A stretch of DNA of 49,308 nucleotides from CAZUVM01 sp964623885. Its GTDB lineage: Bacteria > Verrucomicrobiota > Verrucomicrobiia > Limisphaerales > UBA8199. The stretch lies in the NCBI GenBank assembly GCA_964623885.1, contig CAZUVM010000070.1, positions 1 through 49,308 on the forward strand. The letters are read 5' to 3'. Positions 35,332 to 43,849 of this stretch are shown here, piece after piece. The notes beneath the pieces were generated by a model, which saw only the letters and a program-made list of their open reading frames with translations, was not told where the DNA came from and ran no database searches. Numbering within the stretch: the first letter of the stretch is position 1; each line of letters begins with the position of its first letter. Position numbers and translations under genes: made by a program.

Positions 35332-37821
35332 ATGTTCGGAATTATGAAGCCGAAGCACAGCCGATTCGTCTGCCTCTGTCTCCTCCCGCTCCTGCAATGC
35401 CTGCCCACGTTTGCCCAGGGCACGGCGTTCATGTATCAAGGCCAGCTTTTATCCAGTGGCGCGCCGGCCAATGGCTGGTACGATCTCAGATTGATTCTGT
35501 ACGATGCGGCCACCAACGGTAATACGATCGCCGGACCGATTACTAACAGCGCTGTCGCCGTCAGCAACGGCCTGTTCACGACGCAAATTGATTTCGGCAG
35601 TGCTTTCACCGGCGCAGCCCTCTGGCTCCATCTAGGCGTGCGCAGCAACGGCGTCGGGGCATTTTCAGCGGTTTCACCCCGACAGCCGCTCGCTCCGGCG
35701 CCGTACGCGATCTTCGCCAACACCGCCAGCAACCTGTCAGGAACGGTTTCCTCGGCCGGCCTGTCGGGAACCTACGGCGGTGCGCTGCTGTTGACGAACG
35801 GGGGCAATATTTTGAGTGGGGACGGCTCGGGTTTGACTGGGCTCAACGCGAATCAATTGACCAGTGGCAAAGTGCCCTTCTCCGCGCTGGGCAATGCCTG
35901 GAAAATCAACGGGAACGCCGGTGTCAACCCGGCCACCGGACATTTCATCGGCACGACCGATAATAACCCGTTCGAAATTGACGTGAATGGCTTGCGCGCC
36001 GTCCGGCTTGAACCGGCCCCGAACGACACGGCGCAAATCTCCAACGCGGTAAACGTTATCCAGGGCTCGCCGGCTAACACGCTGTCGGGCGACGTTCACG
36101 GCGCGACCATCGCGGGCGGCGGCGCGGTGATTTATTTTGGCGCCGCGGGCGGCAACATCATTGCGGACAACTACGACACCATCGGCGGTGGAGTGAATAA
36201 CAATATCCAGAGCAACGCCTGGGAATCGACGATCGCCGGCGGCAACGCCAACCTGATCCAGTCCGGCGGGTACCGGTCGACCATTGCCGGCGGTTTCGCG
36301 CATCAGATAAGCGCCAACGCTTACCAATCGGTCATCGGCGGCGGATACAACAACACCATCGGCACCAACGCCGCTAACGCCACTATCGCCGGCGGCGGAG
36401 CAAACCAGATTTCAGGCTATGGCTACGACCATTTTATTGGCGGCGGCTGGGCTAATTTCATCGACACCAATTGCAATGCTGTAGTAATCGCCGGCGGTTA
36501 TAATAACACAATCGGCAGCAACATCTCCGGCGCCACCATCAGTGGCGGCTGGCAGAACCGGATTTTACCATCTGACACCGGTGCGGTAATCGCTGGGGGC
36601 ATTTATAACCAGATCAACGCCTATTCCTCCGACGCGGTTATCAGCGGCGGTTATCAGAATTTGATCGGAACCAATGCGTATATGGCAACGATCGGCGGTG
36701 GATTGCAGAATTGCATTGCCGATAATGCCGACCGGGCATTTGTTGGCAGCGGCACGGCCAACAGCAACTTCTTCGCCGGCGCATTCATGGGCGCAGGATA
36801 CTATAACGTCGCGAACAATTTCGACGTCGCTGTGGTGGCCGGAGCGTTCAATGTAAACTCGGGCTACCGCGCAGCCATTGGCGGCGGCCAGGGCAACACC
36901 ATTTCCAATTCCGCGGACTATGCCGTCATCCCCGGAGGTTACTACAATCAGGCAGTGGGCGCATACTCGATGGCTGCGGGCCAGCTGGCGGAGGCGCTGC
37001 ACCTCGGCACCTTCGTCTGGGCGGATTCGCAAGGCGTACCGTTCTCCTCGACGTCCTCGAACCAATTCCTGGTGCGCGCGCGTGGCGGCGTGGGCATCGG
37101 CACGAGTTCGCCCGGCGCGCAGTTGGATGTCGCCGGCCCGAGCGGGACGGCCATCCGCATTACCGGCCCGAGCGGCGGCGGATCCACCGTGGCTTGCGAG
37201 CTGACTCCGTTCGCGCCGGGCACCAATGGGCCGTCGGCCAAATTGATGGCGACAGATGATGGTGCTTACAGCGCGCACTTGGATTTAATGACCAAGGTAC
37301 CCGGGGGGCCGGCCAATGCTTTGCAGTCCCGCTTACGGATCACGAGCGGCGGCAATGTCGGAATCGCAACGACCTCGCCGGCTCACCTGCTGCAGGTCGG
37401 CGCGAACTCCAGCCCGGCATATTGCGATGGCACAACCTGGGTAAACGGCTCCGACCGCAATTCCAAATCGGGTTTCCACCTGGTCGACCCGGCAGACGCG
37501 CTGGCCAAAGTGGCCGCCCTGCCGGTCAGCTATTGGTACTACACCAACGACCCCGCCACGCCCCACATCGGACCGATGGCTCAGGACTTTTATGATGCCT
37601 TTGGCGTCGGCCCCGACAACAAACACATCGCGACCGTGGACGAAGGCGGCGTTGCCCTGGCCGCAATTCAGGGTCTCAACGAAAAACTGGAGACGCTGAC
37701 GAGCGAGCTGAAAACCCGCGACGCCGAAGTTGCTCGGCTGAAGAAAGAGAACCAAAGGTTGGCCGAGCGTCTCGACAACCTGGAACAAACCCAAGGCGCT
37801 TTAGCCCACCATGTCCGCTAA
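35332..37821 (+). CDS. Fibre-like exported protein with repeat head and S74 chaperone domain
   Basis: An 829-residue protein; the ATG at 35344 (MKPKHSRF) is an alternative start. Signal peptide to about residue 29, then an N-terminal beta domain (FMYQGQLLSSGAPANGWYDLRL). From about 250 to 560 there are roughly seventeen copies of a 15-17-residue repeat of type ATIAGGxxNxI, as in trimeric adhesin heads. The region VGIGTSSPGAQLDV resembles phage-tail collar sequences. The C-terminus is an intramolecular chaperone (peptidase S74): NGSDRNSKSG near 705 carries the Ser-Lys of the autocleavage site, followed by HIGPMAQDFYDAF and a terminal coiled coil (about 775-820, KENQRLAERLDNLEQ). It should trimerise and release its chaperone. 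Not a phage: no capsid or tail genes surround it. Confidence 0.85.
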   Translation: MFGIMKPKHSRFVCLCLLPLLQCLPTFAQGTAFMYQGQLLSSGAPANGWYDLRLILYDAATNGNTIAGPITNSAVAVSNGLFTTQIDFGSAFTGAALWLHLGVRSNGVGAFSAVSPRQPLAPAPYAIFANTASNLSGTVSSAGLSGTYGGALLLTNGGNILSGDGSGLTGLNANQLTSGKVPFSALGNAWKINGNAGVNPATGHFIGTTDNNPFEIDVNGLRAVRLEPAPNDTAQISNAVNVIQGSPANTLSGDVHGATIAGGGAVIYFGAAGGNIIADNYDTIGGGVNNNIQSNAWESTIAGGNANLIQSGGYRSTIAGGFAHQISANAYQSVIGGGYNNTIGTNAANATIAGGGANQISGYGYDHFIGGGWANFIDTNCNAVVIAGGYNNTIGSNISGATISGGWQNRILPSDTGAVIAGGIYNQINAYSSDAVISGGYQNLIGTNAYMATIGGGLQNCIADNADRAFVGSGTANSNFFAGAFMGAGYYNVANNFDVAVVAGAFNVNSGYRAAIGGGQGNTISNSADYAVIPGGYYNQAVGAYSMAAGQLAEALHLGTFVWADSQGVPFSSTSSNQFLVRARGGVGIGTSSPGAQLDVAGPSGTAIRITGPSGGGSTVACELTPFAPGTNGPSAKLMATDDGAYSAHLDLMTKVPGGPANALQSRLRITSGGNVGIATTSPAHLLQVGANSSPAYCDGTTWVNGSDRNSKSGFHLVDPADALAKVAALPVSYWYYTNDPATPHIGPMAQDFYDAFGVGPDNKHIATVDEGGVALAAIQGLNEKLETLTSELKTRDAEVARLKKENQRLAERLDNLEQTQGALAHHVR

Positions 37822-37844
37822 AAAATCCGCTCTGAGGTGATGTC

Positions 37845-38330
37845 ATGATGAAGCCGGCAAAGAACAGGATTTGTCTCTGGTACGATGGTGATGCCGAGGA
37901 GGCGGCACGCTTTTACGCCCGGACGTTCCCCGATTCATCGGTCGGCGCCGTACACCGCGCGCCCGGAGACTTTCCGTCCGGAAAGCAAGGAGATGTTCTG
38001 ATGGTGGAGTTTACCGTGATGGGCATTCCGTGCCTCGGCCTCAACGGCGGACCACAATTCAAGCACAACGAAGCGTTCTCATTTCAGGTCGCCACCGCTA
38101 ACCAGGCCGAAACGGACCACTACTGGAACGCGATCGTCGGCAATGGCGGCCAGGAGAGCGCATGCGGTTGGTGCAAGGACAAATGGGGTCTGTCCTGGCA
38201 GATTACCCCGGTTGCCCTGCTCACTGCGGTAACCGACCCGGACCGCGCTGCGGCCAAGCGCGCGTTCGAAGCGATGATGCCGATGACTAAGATCGACATC
38301 GCGGCCATCGAAGCGGCACGCCGGGGTTGA
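37845..38330 (+). CDS. VOC-family protein (PhnB/glyoxalase-like)
   Basis: A 161-residue cytosolic protein of the vicinal-oxygen-chelate fold. It opens with KNRICLWYDGDAEEAARFYARTFPDSSVG and has VEFTVMGIPCLGLNGG and WQITPVALL, the hallmarks of the PhnB branch, often misnamed 3-demethylubiquinone methyltransferase. Members of this branch mostly lack a demonstrated reaction. Starts at the ATG at 37845, with GAGG close upstream. It follows the fibre gene by 24 bases and may be cotranscribed. Confidence 0.85.
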   Translation: MMKPAKNRICLWYDGDAEEAARFYARTFPDSSVGAVHRAPGDFPSGKQGDVLMVEFTVMGIPCLGLNGGPQFKHNEAFSFQVATANQAETDHYWNAIVGNGGQESACGWCKDKWGLSWQITPVALLTAVTDPDRAAAKRAFEAMMPMTKIDIAAIEAARRG

Positions 38331-38481
38331 GAATGCAAACACGGAGGCGGTGCGCACCAGCTGGCAAAGAAAGCGTGGCCTCAATGTCCGTCCAGACTTT
38401 CTGGCTCGGTTCGCGACATAACAATCTTGCGACACTTGCCCTTGCCTGACTTTTGCTTGGGTCTAATATTTGCGACGGGCC

Positions 38482-40890
38482 ATGTGGCAGCGGCGAAGAA
38501 TCATCATGGGACTCGCCATCGGAGGCGCAATCCTGGCTGCGCTCCTTTTGTGGCCCGGCGCGGCAGAGCGCCGGGCGCTCGAAAAAACCCGCCAGCGGCT
38601 GCGCCGGGAAGGGTTTAAAATCGACCTCACCGAGTTCAACTTCTCCACCTCGCCGGAGATGCGCCTGCGCGAAGCGGCGCTGACGAACGCCGACCCGGTA
38701 ACCTCACGCCGCATGGACAGTGAAGCCGGCCGTCGCTTCCAGTTGCGCGATAGGATCGATCTGATGAAGCCGGTCAGTTCGGACGCGGCCGTCGTATTTT
38801 GGCGATTAAAGCAACTGCCGGCCACGACCTGGTCCGTCGAAACGTTAGAAGACTTCTGGCCAAGCTTGCGGGAGATCATGAATGCCGATCAGCCTCTTTT
38901 GGACGCCGCCTGCGACGCGGCCCTGCGCGGCCCAATCGCGTTCAACCTCGAAGCCAGTCACGGCGCGGCGATGTTGCTGCGGCACCTGGCGGTGCTGCGA
39001 AACCTTACTTCGACGTTGGCCGCCCGAACCATGCTCGAGCTGCACGATGGAAACCGTGACGCCGCCTGGACCAACCTGCTGGCGCTGACCCGGCTGGTGA
39101 CGGCGTGGAACCCCGAGCCGGTGGAAACCTCGCTGATGGTCCGGTATATCTGCGCTACGACCGCCTATAACGCCACGTGGCAGGCGCTCCAAACCAATGG
39201 CTGGACCGACGAACAACTGGCGCAACTCCAGCGCGAATGGGCATCTGTGGACTGGTTTGGCGGGCTGCCAGAAGCAGCGGCTGCCGAGCGGGCAAGCGTG
39301 GCGGACGCGTTGCAGCGCGAGCGGCGGGAGCCGGCGCTGGCGCCCGGCCTGCAGTTCGGCATGATTGTGCAGTCACCAGGGCAGGCCTGGGGCGTGCTGA
39401 AGGATTATTGGAATCGCCTCCAATACAAGCGCCACGACAGTTACGAGGACGAACAGGCAGTGCTGGTCTATTACCGGGACCGCGAGATCGAACTTCGGCG
39501 CGCCATTCAAGCGCCAAACTGGCTACAGATGTCACAGCTACCGGGCGTAACCAACGCTCCGCCGTTTACTGCGAAAGGCCGTTACGCCTCCAGGACCATG
39601 GCGATGCTGAACCTTAGACGAGTTGGCCTGGCTTTCACCGGCCGCGGCCTGCGCGCGCCAGCACGTGCCGCGGAGGCCGAGACCCGGCGGCGCCTCCTCG
39701 TCATGTCGCTTGCACTCGAACGGCACCGTCTGCGGCATGGCACCTACCCCGATCGCCTGGAAGGCCTTGCGCCGGAGTTGCTGCCGGACATTAACCACGC
39801 GGGGAAGACACCGGCGCGCCGATTGCCGCTCGATTTCATAAATGGCCAACCGCTTCACTATCGATTGGGCGGTGACAGCCGTTTCGTTCTCTACTCCGTC
39901 GGTCTGGATGGCGTCGATGACGGCGGTGAAATGCGCCGCCCGCAGCAGCGGGCTAGGTCGCCCGAAGGATTGTATGCCGCCGATTCCGGCACGGATGAAT
40001 TCGGCGTGCCTCATGGCACCGACCTGGTTTGGCCGCGGCCGGCGTCAGCAGCGCAAATTCAGGCCGATCAGCAGGCGCGGGAAGAGCGTTTGGCGTCGGT
40101 GCAGGCCGCACGGGACGCGCAGTGGGCGAGAATGGATCGCGCACGCGAAACCCAGCGCCAGGCCGTGGTCCAAAAGCTCTTGGAGGGAACCGGCCTGCCG
40201 CCGCGCAACCGCGATCCGATTTTCCTGAACCAGCCGTTGCGCAAGCTGCTGCAGACTGCGGACGGCACGAATACTTTCGATGAGCTGATGACGCTCCGGC
40301 AGGTCGCCACGGGCGAGGAACCGGGCACGGTCAGTTTCGAACTGCCGGTGAATTATGACGCCGTGGACCGCCTTGGCCGGATGCACCTGTTGGTGGACGG
40401 TGGCCTGGACACCGCGTCCATGGAAGAAGTCGGCGAACGGCAAACCTGTCAACGCGCCACCAATGGAAATTGTCTGTTGCGTTGGACCTCGAGCTACGAC
40501 CCGCCCGGAAAACACGCCCTGCAGGCCGAATTCATCGGCACCAAAAACCCGCAGCGCGAAGAGGACGCCCAAAAATTCCAAGGCCCGATGCTGGCGCTCA
40601 CCTCGACGAACATCTGCCAGTTCGATTTCGCTTACGACCATTTCACCCCGCGCGGCGCGACGCTCTTTGCGCGGCTGCCCGAGTCCAACGCCGTCTTCCG
40701 GATCGCGTTAAAAGATCCGGCTGGCGAACTCATCAACACCATTCAGGGAACCACTTCGAACGGCGTCATTCGTGTGAACTGGGATCTTCTCGACAGCCAC
40801 GGCCGGCGGTACACGAACAGCTCGTTTGATACCGTTTTCGAGGTGACTCTCCCGGATTCCGGCCGCTCGCAAGTGCAAAACGGGCCGTGA
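38482..40890 (+). CDS. Large membrane-anchored protein of unknown function
   Basis: About 802 residues from the ATG at 38482; the frame also offers a TTG at 38470. One N-terminal membrane segment (about 8-26, IIMGLAIGGAILAALLLW) precedes a long helical region. Around residues 400-480 comes a phrase found in many verrucomicrobial proteins, LERHRLRHGTYPDRLEGLAPELL then PLDFINGQPLHYRL and FVLYSVGLDGVDDGG, a prepilin-like tail module. A second half with a beta-domain (VFRIALKDPAGELINTIQG) ends the protein. No named family is recognised. It lies between the VOC gene and a 500-base non-coding stretch with an inverted repeat. Confidence 0.72.
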   Translation: MWQRRRIIMGLAIGGAILAALLLWPGAAERRALEKTRQRLRREGFKIDLTEFNFSTSPEMRLREAALTNADPVTSRRMDSEAGRRFQLRDRIDLMKPVSSDAAVVFWRLKQLPATTWSVETLEDFWPSLREIMNADQPLLDAACDAALRGPIAFNLEASHGAAMLLRHLAVLRNLTSTLAARTMLELHDGNRDAAWTNLLALTRLVTAWNPEPVETSLMVRYICATTAYNATWQALQTNGWTDEQLAQLQREWASVDWFGGLPEAAAAERASVADALQRERREPALAPGLQFGMIVQSPGQAWGVLKDYWNRLQYKRHDSYEDEQAVLVYYRDREIELRRAIQAPNWLQMSQLPGVTNAPPFTAKGRYASRTMAMLNLRRVGLAFTGRGLRAPARAAEAETRRRLLVMSLALERHRLRHGTYPDRLEGLAPELLPDINHAGKTPARRLPLDFINGQPLHYRLGGDSRFVLYSVGLDGVDDGGEMRRPQQRARSPEGLYAADSGTDEFGVPHGTDLVWPRPASAAQIQADQQAREERLASVQAARDAQWARMDRARETQRQAVVQKLLEGTGLPPRNRDPIFLNQPLRKLLQTADGTNTFDELMTLRQVATGEEPGTVSFELPVNYDAVDRLGRMHLLVDGGLDTASMEEVGERQTCQRATNGNCLLRWTSSYDPPGKHALQAEFIGTKNPQREEDAQKFQGPMLALTSTNICQFDFAYDHFTPRGATLFARLPESNAVFRIALKDPAGELINTIQGTTSNGVIRVNWDLLDSHGRRYTNSSFDTVFEVTLPDSGRSQVQNGP

Positions 40891-41408
40891 GCCCCGACCT
40901 CCAGGGCCAGTGACAAAGTCGCGAAGGAAGTGTCAGTTAATGAGATTGTCAGTGCTGGGTGCATCCAAGCACGGCCCCGATAGGCGGCACACAGCGCTAT
41001 GAACATGACGATCTCATTAACTGAGAAGGAACTCTCGGCAGCATGAGCCAACCCGAAGGAAGAAGAATTTGGGAACGAAAGCTTTTTTACCTGTTGACAC
41101 CCACTTCTAAATAACCCCTACGCACGCCTTCCCGATGGCCCGCCGGCTGTGGGTACTAATGGGTGACCCTTTATTGCGCATTTCGGCAATCAGCATCTCC
41201 CTCAGTTCCCCTACTACTTTTTGGAGAAGCCCATCCTGGAACACACAAAGCGCCTCGTGCCGACCGCAGCCAAACCGGCAGAGGAGAAAGCCCATGTGCA
41301 ATCAGATCGGAAATGGACGCGGAACACAGATCGAAACAACATGTCAGACCACGCCGCCCCACACCCTTTCCAGTCTCTAAGGGCCGTCAAAGAGAATGCC
41401 TATCGTTG
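40891..41408. other. Non-coding stretch with an inverted repeat
   Basis: About 518 bases without a supported gene. Open frames on both strands (for example 41107-41301, minus) have no recognisable domain and no ribosome binding site. The one visible structure is the pair of 18-base arms at 40934-41023. Beyond it, the sequence to 41408 shows nothing I can assign. Confidence 0.5.
40934..41023. repeat. Inverted repeat with 18-base arms; motif shared with 35171-35188
   Basis: The left arm CAGTTAATGAGATTGTCA (40934-40951) and the right arm TGACGATCTCATTAACTG (41006-41023) are complementary except at one position, separated by 54 bases. The same motif, ACAATCTCATTAACCGAC, occurs 5.8 kb away at 35171-35188. 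The element could be a degraded mobile-element end, a MITE-like repeat or a transcription-related palindrome; no transposase lies near. Confidence 0.55.
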
Positions 41409-43001
41409 TCATTGGGCGACACTGTTCTTGGACGATAGGCGATAAAAGCCAAAACCGGTGGAGGGCGGAAGCACGATTTGATGGTGCAGATTCGTAAGAT
41501 TCAGGCTGGGTGTGTTCGTCAGATCGTTCCAGGAGTTCACCAGAAGATCCGCCGAGTGTTGCACGGAAAAGGGTCTGCTCGGGATAATCCAGGAAAGCAG
41601 CAGTTGCCGGTCCGAAGCGCGGCCGATAGTGAGCGACAGTTGCGGCGTGGTCTGGGCCGTATAAATGCCGCCCCCTTTAGTGGCTGCCACAAGCCTGGCC
41701 CCGTCCGCAGAACAGGCAACCGCGCTCCAATCACAAACCGGCAAGTTATTGGACAACCAAGTGACGCCGGAATCAAATGACGTATAAATCGAGCCACTGC
41801 CCGAGGCAGCGATCAGCGTGCTCCCATCGGCCGAGGACGCAATTGAAGCAGCGGCCGACGTCGTGTTCGTCACGGGCGCACTAATCGGCGACCACGTCGA
41901 ACCGAAATCCCGGGAGGTCATCACGCCGAACGGCCCAGTGGCCACCAGTTGGCTTGCGTCCACTGAGCCGGCGACGGAGGTGACAACCTGGTTTGTCGTT
42001 CGCAGCCAGGTCGTCCCGCCATCGCTCGAGGTAAAAAGTCCCTCATAAAAGAAAAAACCCCACCAGGCGACGATGTGAGTTCCGTCCGCCGAACAGGTAA
42101 CACCTGCCCAAGGCTCGTCGGGACCCATCTGCCGCCACGTCTGCCCAAAATCGGTCGAGAGGACGATCTCTCCGAACGGATAATACAAGTCGTATCCCTC
42201 AGCCGCGGCAATTAACTTGGTTCCGTCGGCGGAACAGGCCAATCCTCTCCAGTTTCCGGTCCCTGGGACTGCGTTGATGACCCAATTTGTTCCGAGATCA
42301 CTTGAGACGTACAGATAAGTATTATCCGCGGCAGCGAGAGTACTGGCATCAGCGGAAATGGTTAAAGCAGTCCATTGGTTGCTCGGCGCGCTGGTGGCGT
42401 TCCAGGTCGCGCCGAAATCGGTTGAGACAAAAATTCCGCCGTTGGTCGCTGCCGCAGCCATCCTCGAGCCGTCGGCGGAGCAGACAACGCAACAGCAGTT
42501 CGTGGCTGGGACGTTGGACTTTTGCCACGTCAGGAGCGGCGCCGCCGACCAATACCCAAACGCCCCTTCGCCACTCGGGTTGCCCGGGAAAAAACCGTTG
42601 TTGCTGGCCAGGATACACCAATCCGGGACGGCGCTGGTTCTTTGGAGCGTGACCGTCGTGCCCGGAATATAAGATTGAGAGCTTCCCGAGATGGAGCCGA
42701 TAAAGCCATTGGGTCCAAACGAGGTAATGTGGAAACCACTGGCCGGGACCGAGACGATGAACTCGCTTTGCGTGCCATACGCATTAAACGAATCAAGGAT
42801 TTTTGCCTGAACCAAATCAGCAGCCGCAGGTGGTCCCGCGACGGCGTTGGACAGGATCACATAAGAGTCATCCAGCTCCGATTGCGCATTGATTCCATGA
42901 AACGTGTATACGTAAGCCTGCGAATGGGCCGTGACCGCGGAGGCGAAGAGCAGCAGGATGGCGCATACATGTCCGACCGCGAAATGGCTGGTTGATTTCA
43001 T
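41409..43001 (-). CDS. Exported Asp-box (BNR-type) beta-propeller protein
   Basis: About 530 residues from the ATG at 43001, with a signal peptide (MKSTSHFAVGHVCAILLLFA, cleaved near HSQA). An N-terminal beta domain is followed by six Asp-box motifs (STDFGATW, SSDLGTNW, STDFGQTW, SSDGGTTW, SRDFGSTW, SFDSGVTW), each alternating with CSADGTxLxAA-type strands, as in sialidase or VPS10 propellers. The C-terminal domain (LLLSWIIPSRPFSVQH to STGFGFYRL) resembles the tails of two other exported proteins here. No sialidase arginine triad is evident, so catalysis is not claimed. A GTG-initiated extension exists upstream to 43079, but it spans an inter-gene hairpin. Confidence 0.78.
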   Translation of the reverse strand: MKSTSHFAVGHVCAILLLFASAVTAHSQAYVYTFHGINAQSELDDSYVILSNAVAGPPAAADLVQAKILDSFNAYGTQSEFIVSVPASGFHITSFGPNGFIGSISGSSQSYIPGTTVTLQRTSAVPDWCILASNNGFFPGNPSGEGAFGYWSAAPLLTWQKSNVPATNCCCVVCSADGSRMAAAATNGGIFVSTDFGATWNATSAPSNQWTALTISADASTLAAADNTYLYVSSDLGTNWVINAVPGTGNWRGLACSADGTKLIAAAEGYDLYYPFGEIVLSTDFGQTWRQMGPDEPWAGVTCSADGTHIVAWWGFFFYEGLFTSSDGGTTWLRTTNQVVTSVAGSVDASQLVATGPFGVMTSRDFGSTWSPISAPVTNTTSAAASIASSADGSTLIAASGSGSIYTSFDSGVTWLSNNLPVCDWSAVACSADGARLVAATKGGGIYTAQTTPQLSLTIGRASDRQLLLSWIIPSRPFSVQHSADLLVNSWNDLTNTPSLNLTNLHHQIVLPPSTGFGFYRLSSKNSVAQ

Positions 43002-43051
43002 CAATAAGACAGCGAAGAGCATGCCGGCGGAGTTGGGCAACGAGGTTTGGG

Positions 43052-43081
43052 CCGTGCCCGCCGAGCGAGCGACGGGCACGG
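43052..43081. terminator. Inter-gene hairpin between the DUF3455 and propeller genes
   Basis: CCGTGCCCG (43052-43060) pairs perfectly with CGGGCACGG (43073-43081) across a 12-base loop. On the minus strand it begins 11 bases after the stop of the DUF3455 gene and ends 50 bases before the ATG of the next. No T-run follows, so it may be an attenuator or RNA-stabilising stem instead of a terminator. Confidence 0.4.
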
Positions 43082-43091
43082 GCGAGCTTGG

Positions 43092-43661
43092 CTAATCGGT
43101 GGCGGTGTAAAAGAAATACTCGGCCGTGTAAGGAACGTCAGCCTCTTCTCCCACCGCAGTGCCCGGATTAGACGGCGCAACGCCACCAACGGTGTTCAAA
43201 CGCTGGACAAAGGTGACACCGTCCAGAACGCCTGGTCCCTGGCTGAAGATCGCCGCCAGCTTGAGCCACGGAATCGCGGTAGAGTCGGGCGTGCAAGCAG
43301 CCACGCGTTGCCCGATGACTTTGCTGCCGCTCTTGGTTTCCCATGTCGGGCCCTGGCCGGGCGTCAGATAATGCATGCCGACGTGAGCATGGTAGCCGGC
43401 GTCCGCATACAGATTCGCTACCGGCTCAATGAACACCCATGACGTTCCGTTCCAGTGATAGATCTGGACGCCCGTGGCGTATACGTGAAACTTCAGTTCA
43501 TTGCCGGCCTGCACCTGCACGCTATCGCACAAAGGCGATGGCAAAACAGACGTGGTATCATCATCTGCTCGCACGCTCAAGGCCACCGAGAATAGCAACA
43601 GTGCGATGCTGATTCCCCGCGTGACCAAGTGCGTTTGTGTTTGATTCAATGACTGTTTCAT
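43092..43661 (-). CDS. DUF3455 exported protein
   Basis: A 189-residue secreted protein: signal peptide 1-32 (ending VRADD), then the family sequence YATGVQIYHWNGTSWVF, DAGYHAHVGMHY, GPTWETKSGSKVIG, PDSTAIPWLKLAA and TFVQRLNTVGGVAP, ending PYTAEYFFYTA. These match DUF3455, a family widespread in fungi and bacteria, of unknown function. A GAGGAG ribosome binding site precedes the ATG at 43661. It is in the same direction as the propeller gene, with a hairpin between them. Confidence 0.88.
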   Translation of the reverse strand: MKQSLNQTQTHLVTRGISIALLLFSVALSVRADDDTTSVLPSPLCDSVQVQAGNELKFHVYATGVQIYHWNGTSWVFIEPVANLYADAGYHAHVGMHYLTPGQGPTWETKSGSKVIGQRVAACTPDSTAIPWLKLAAIFSQGPGVLDGVTFVQRLNTVGGVAPSNPGTAVGEEADVPYTAEYFFYTATD

Positions 43662-43849
43662 AACTCCTCGCTTTCTTTATGGCGGTGATCCGCCTTTGGT
43701 TTTTCGTCTGCGTGACGGACGGCTTCCGCCCCCGAGCGGCAGCCTGATGACTGACTGTTATTGTTGTTTGAGCTTTCATTGGGTCCGTCATCTCATACAG
43801 ACCGGAATCAAGCAGGAGGTAACACCCGGCCGCGCTCTACCAGCGCGAC

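Noticed and set aside
41094..41110. TTGACA-like box on the plus strand
   Set aside because: No -10 box at a suitable distance and no gene downstream in that direction.
41107..41301. Small minus-strand frame in the non-coding stretch
   Set aside because: No ribosome binding site, no family resemblance; helix-like composition could be chance.
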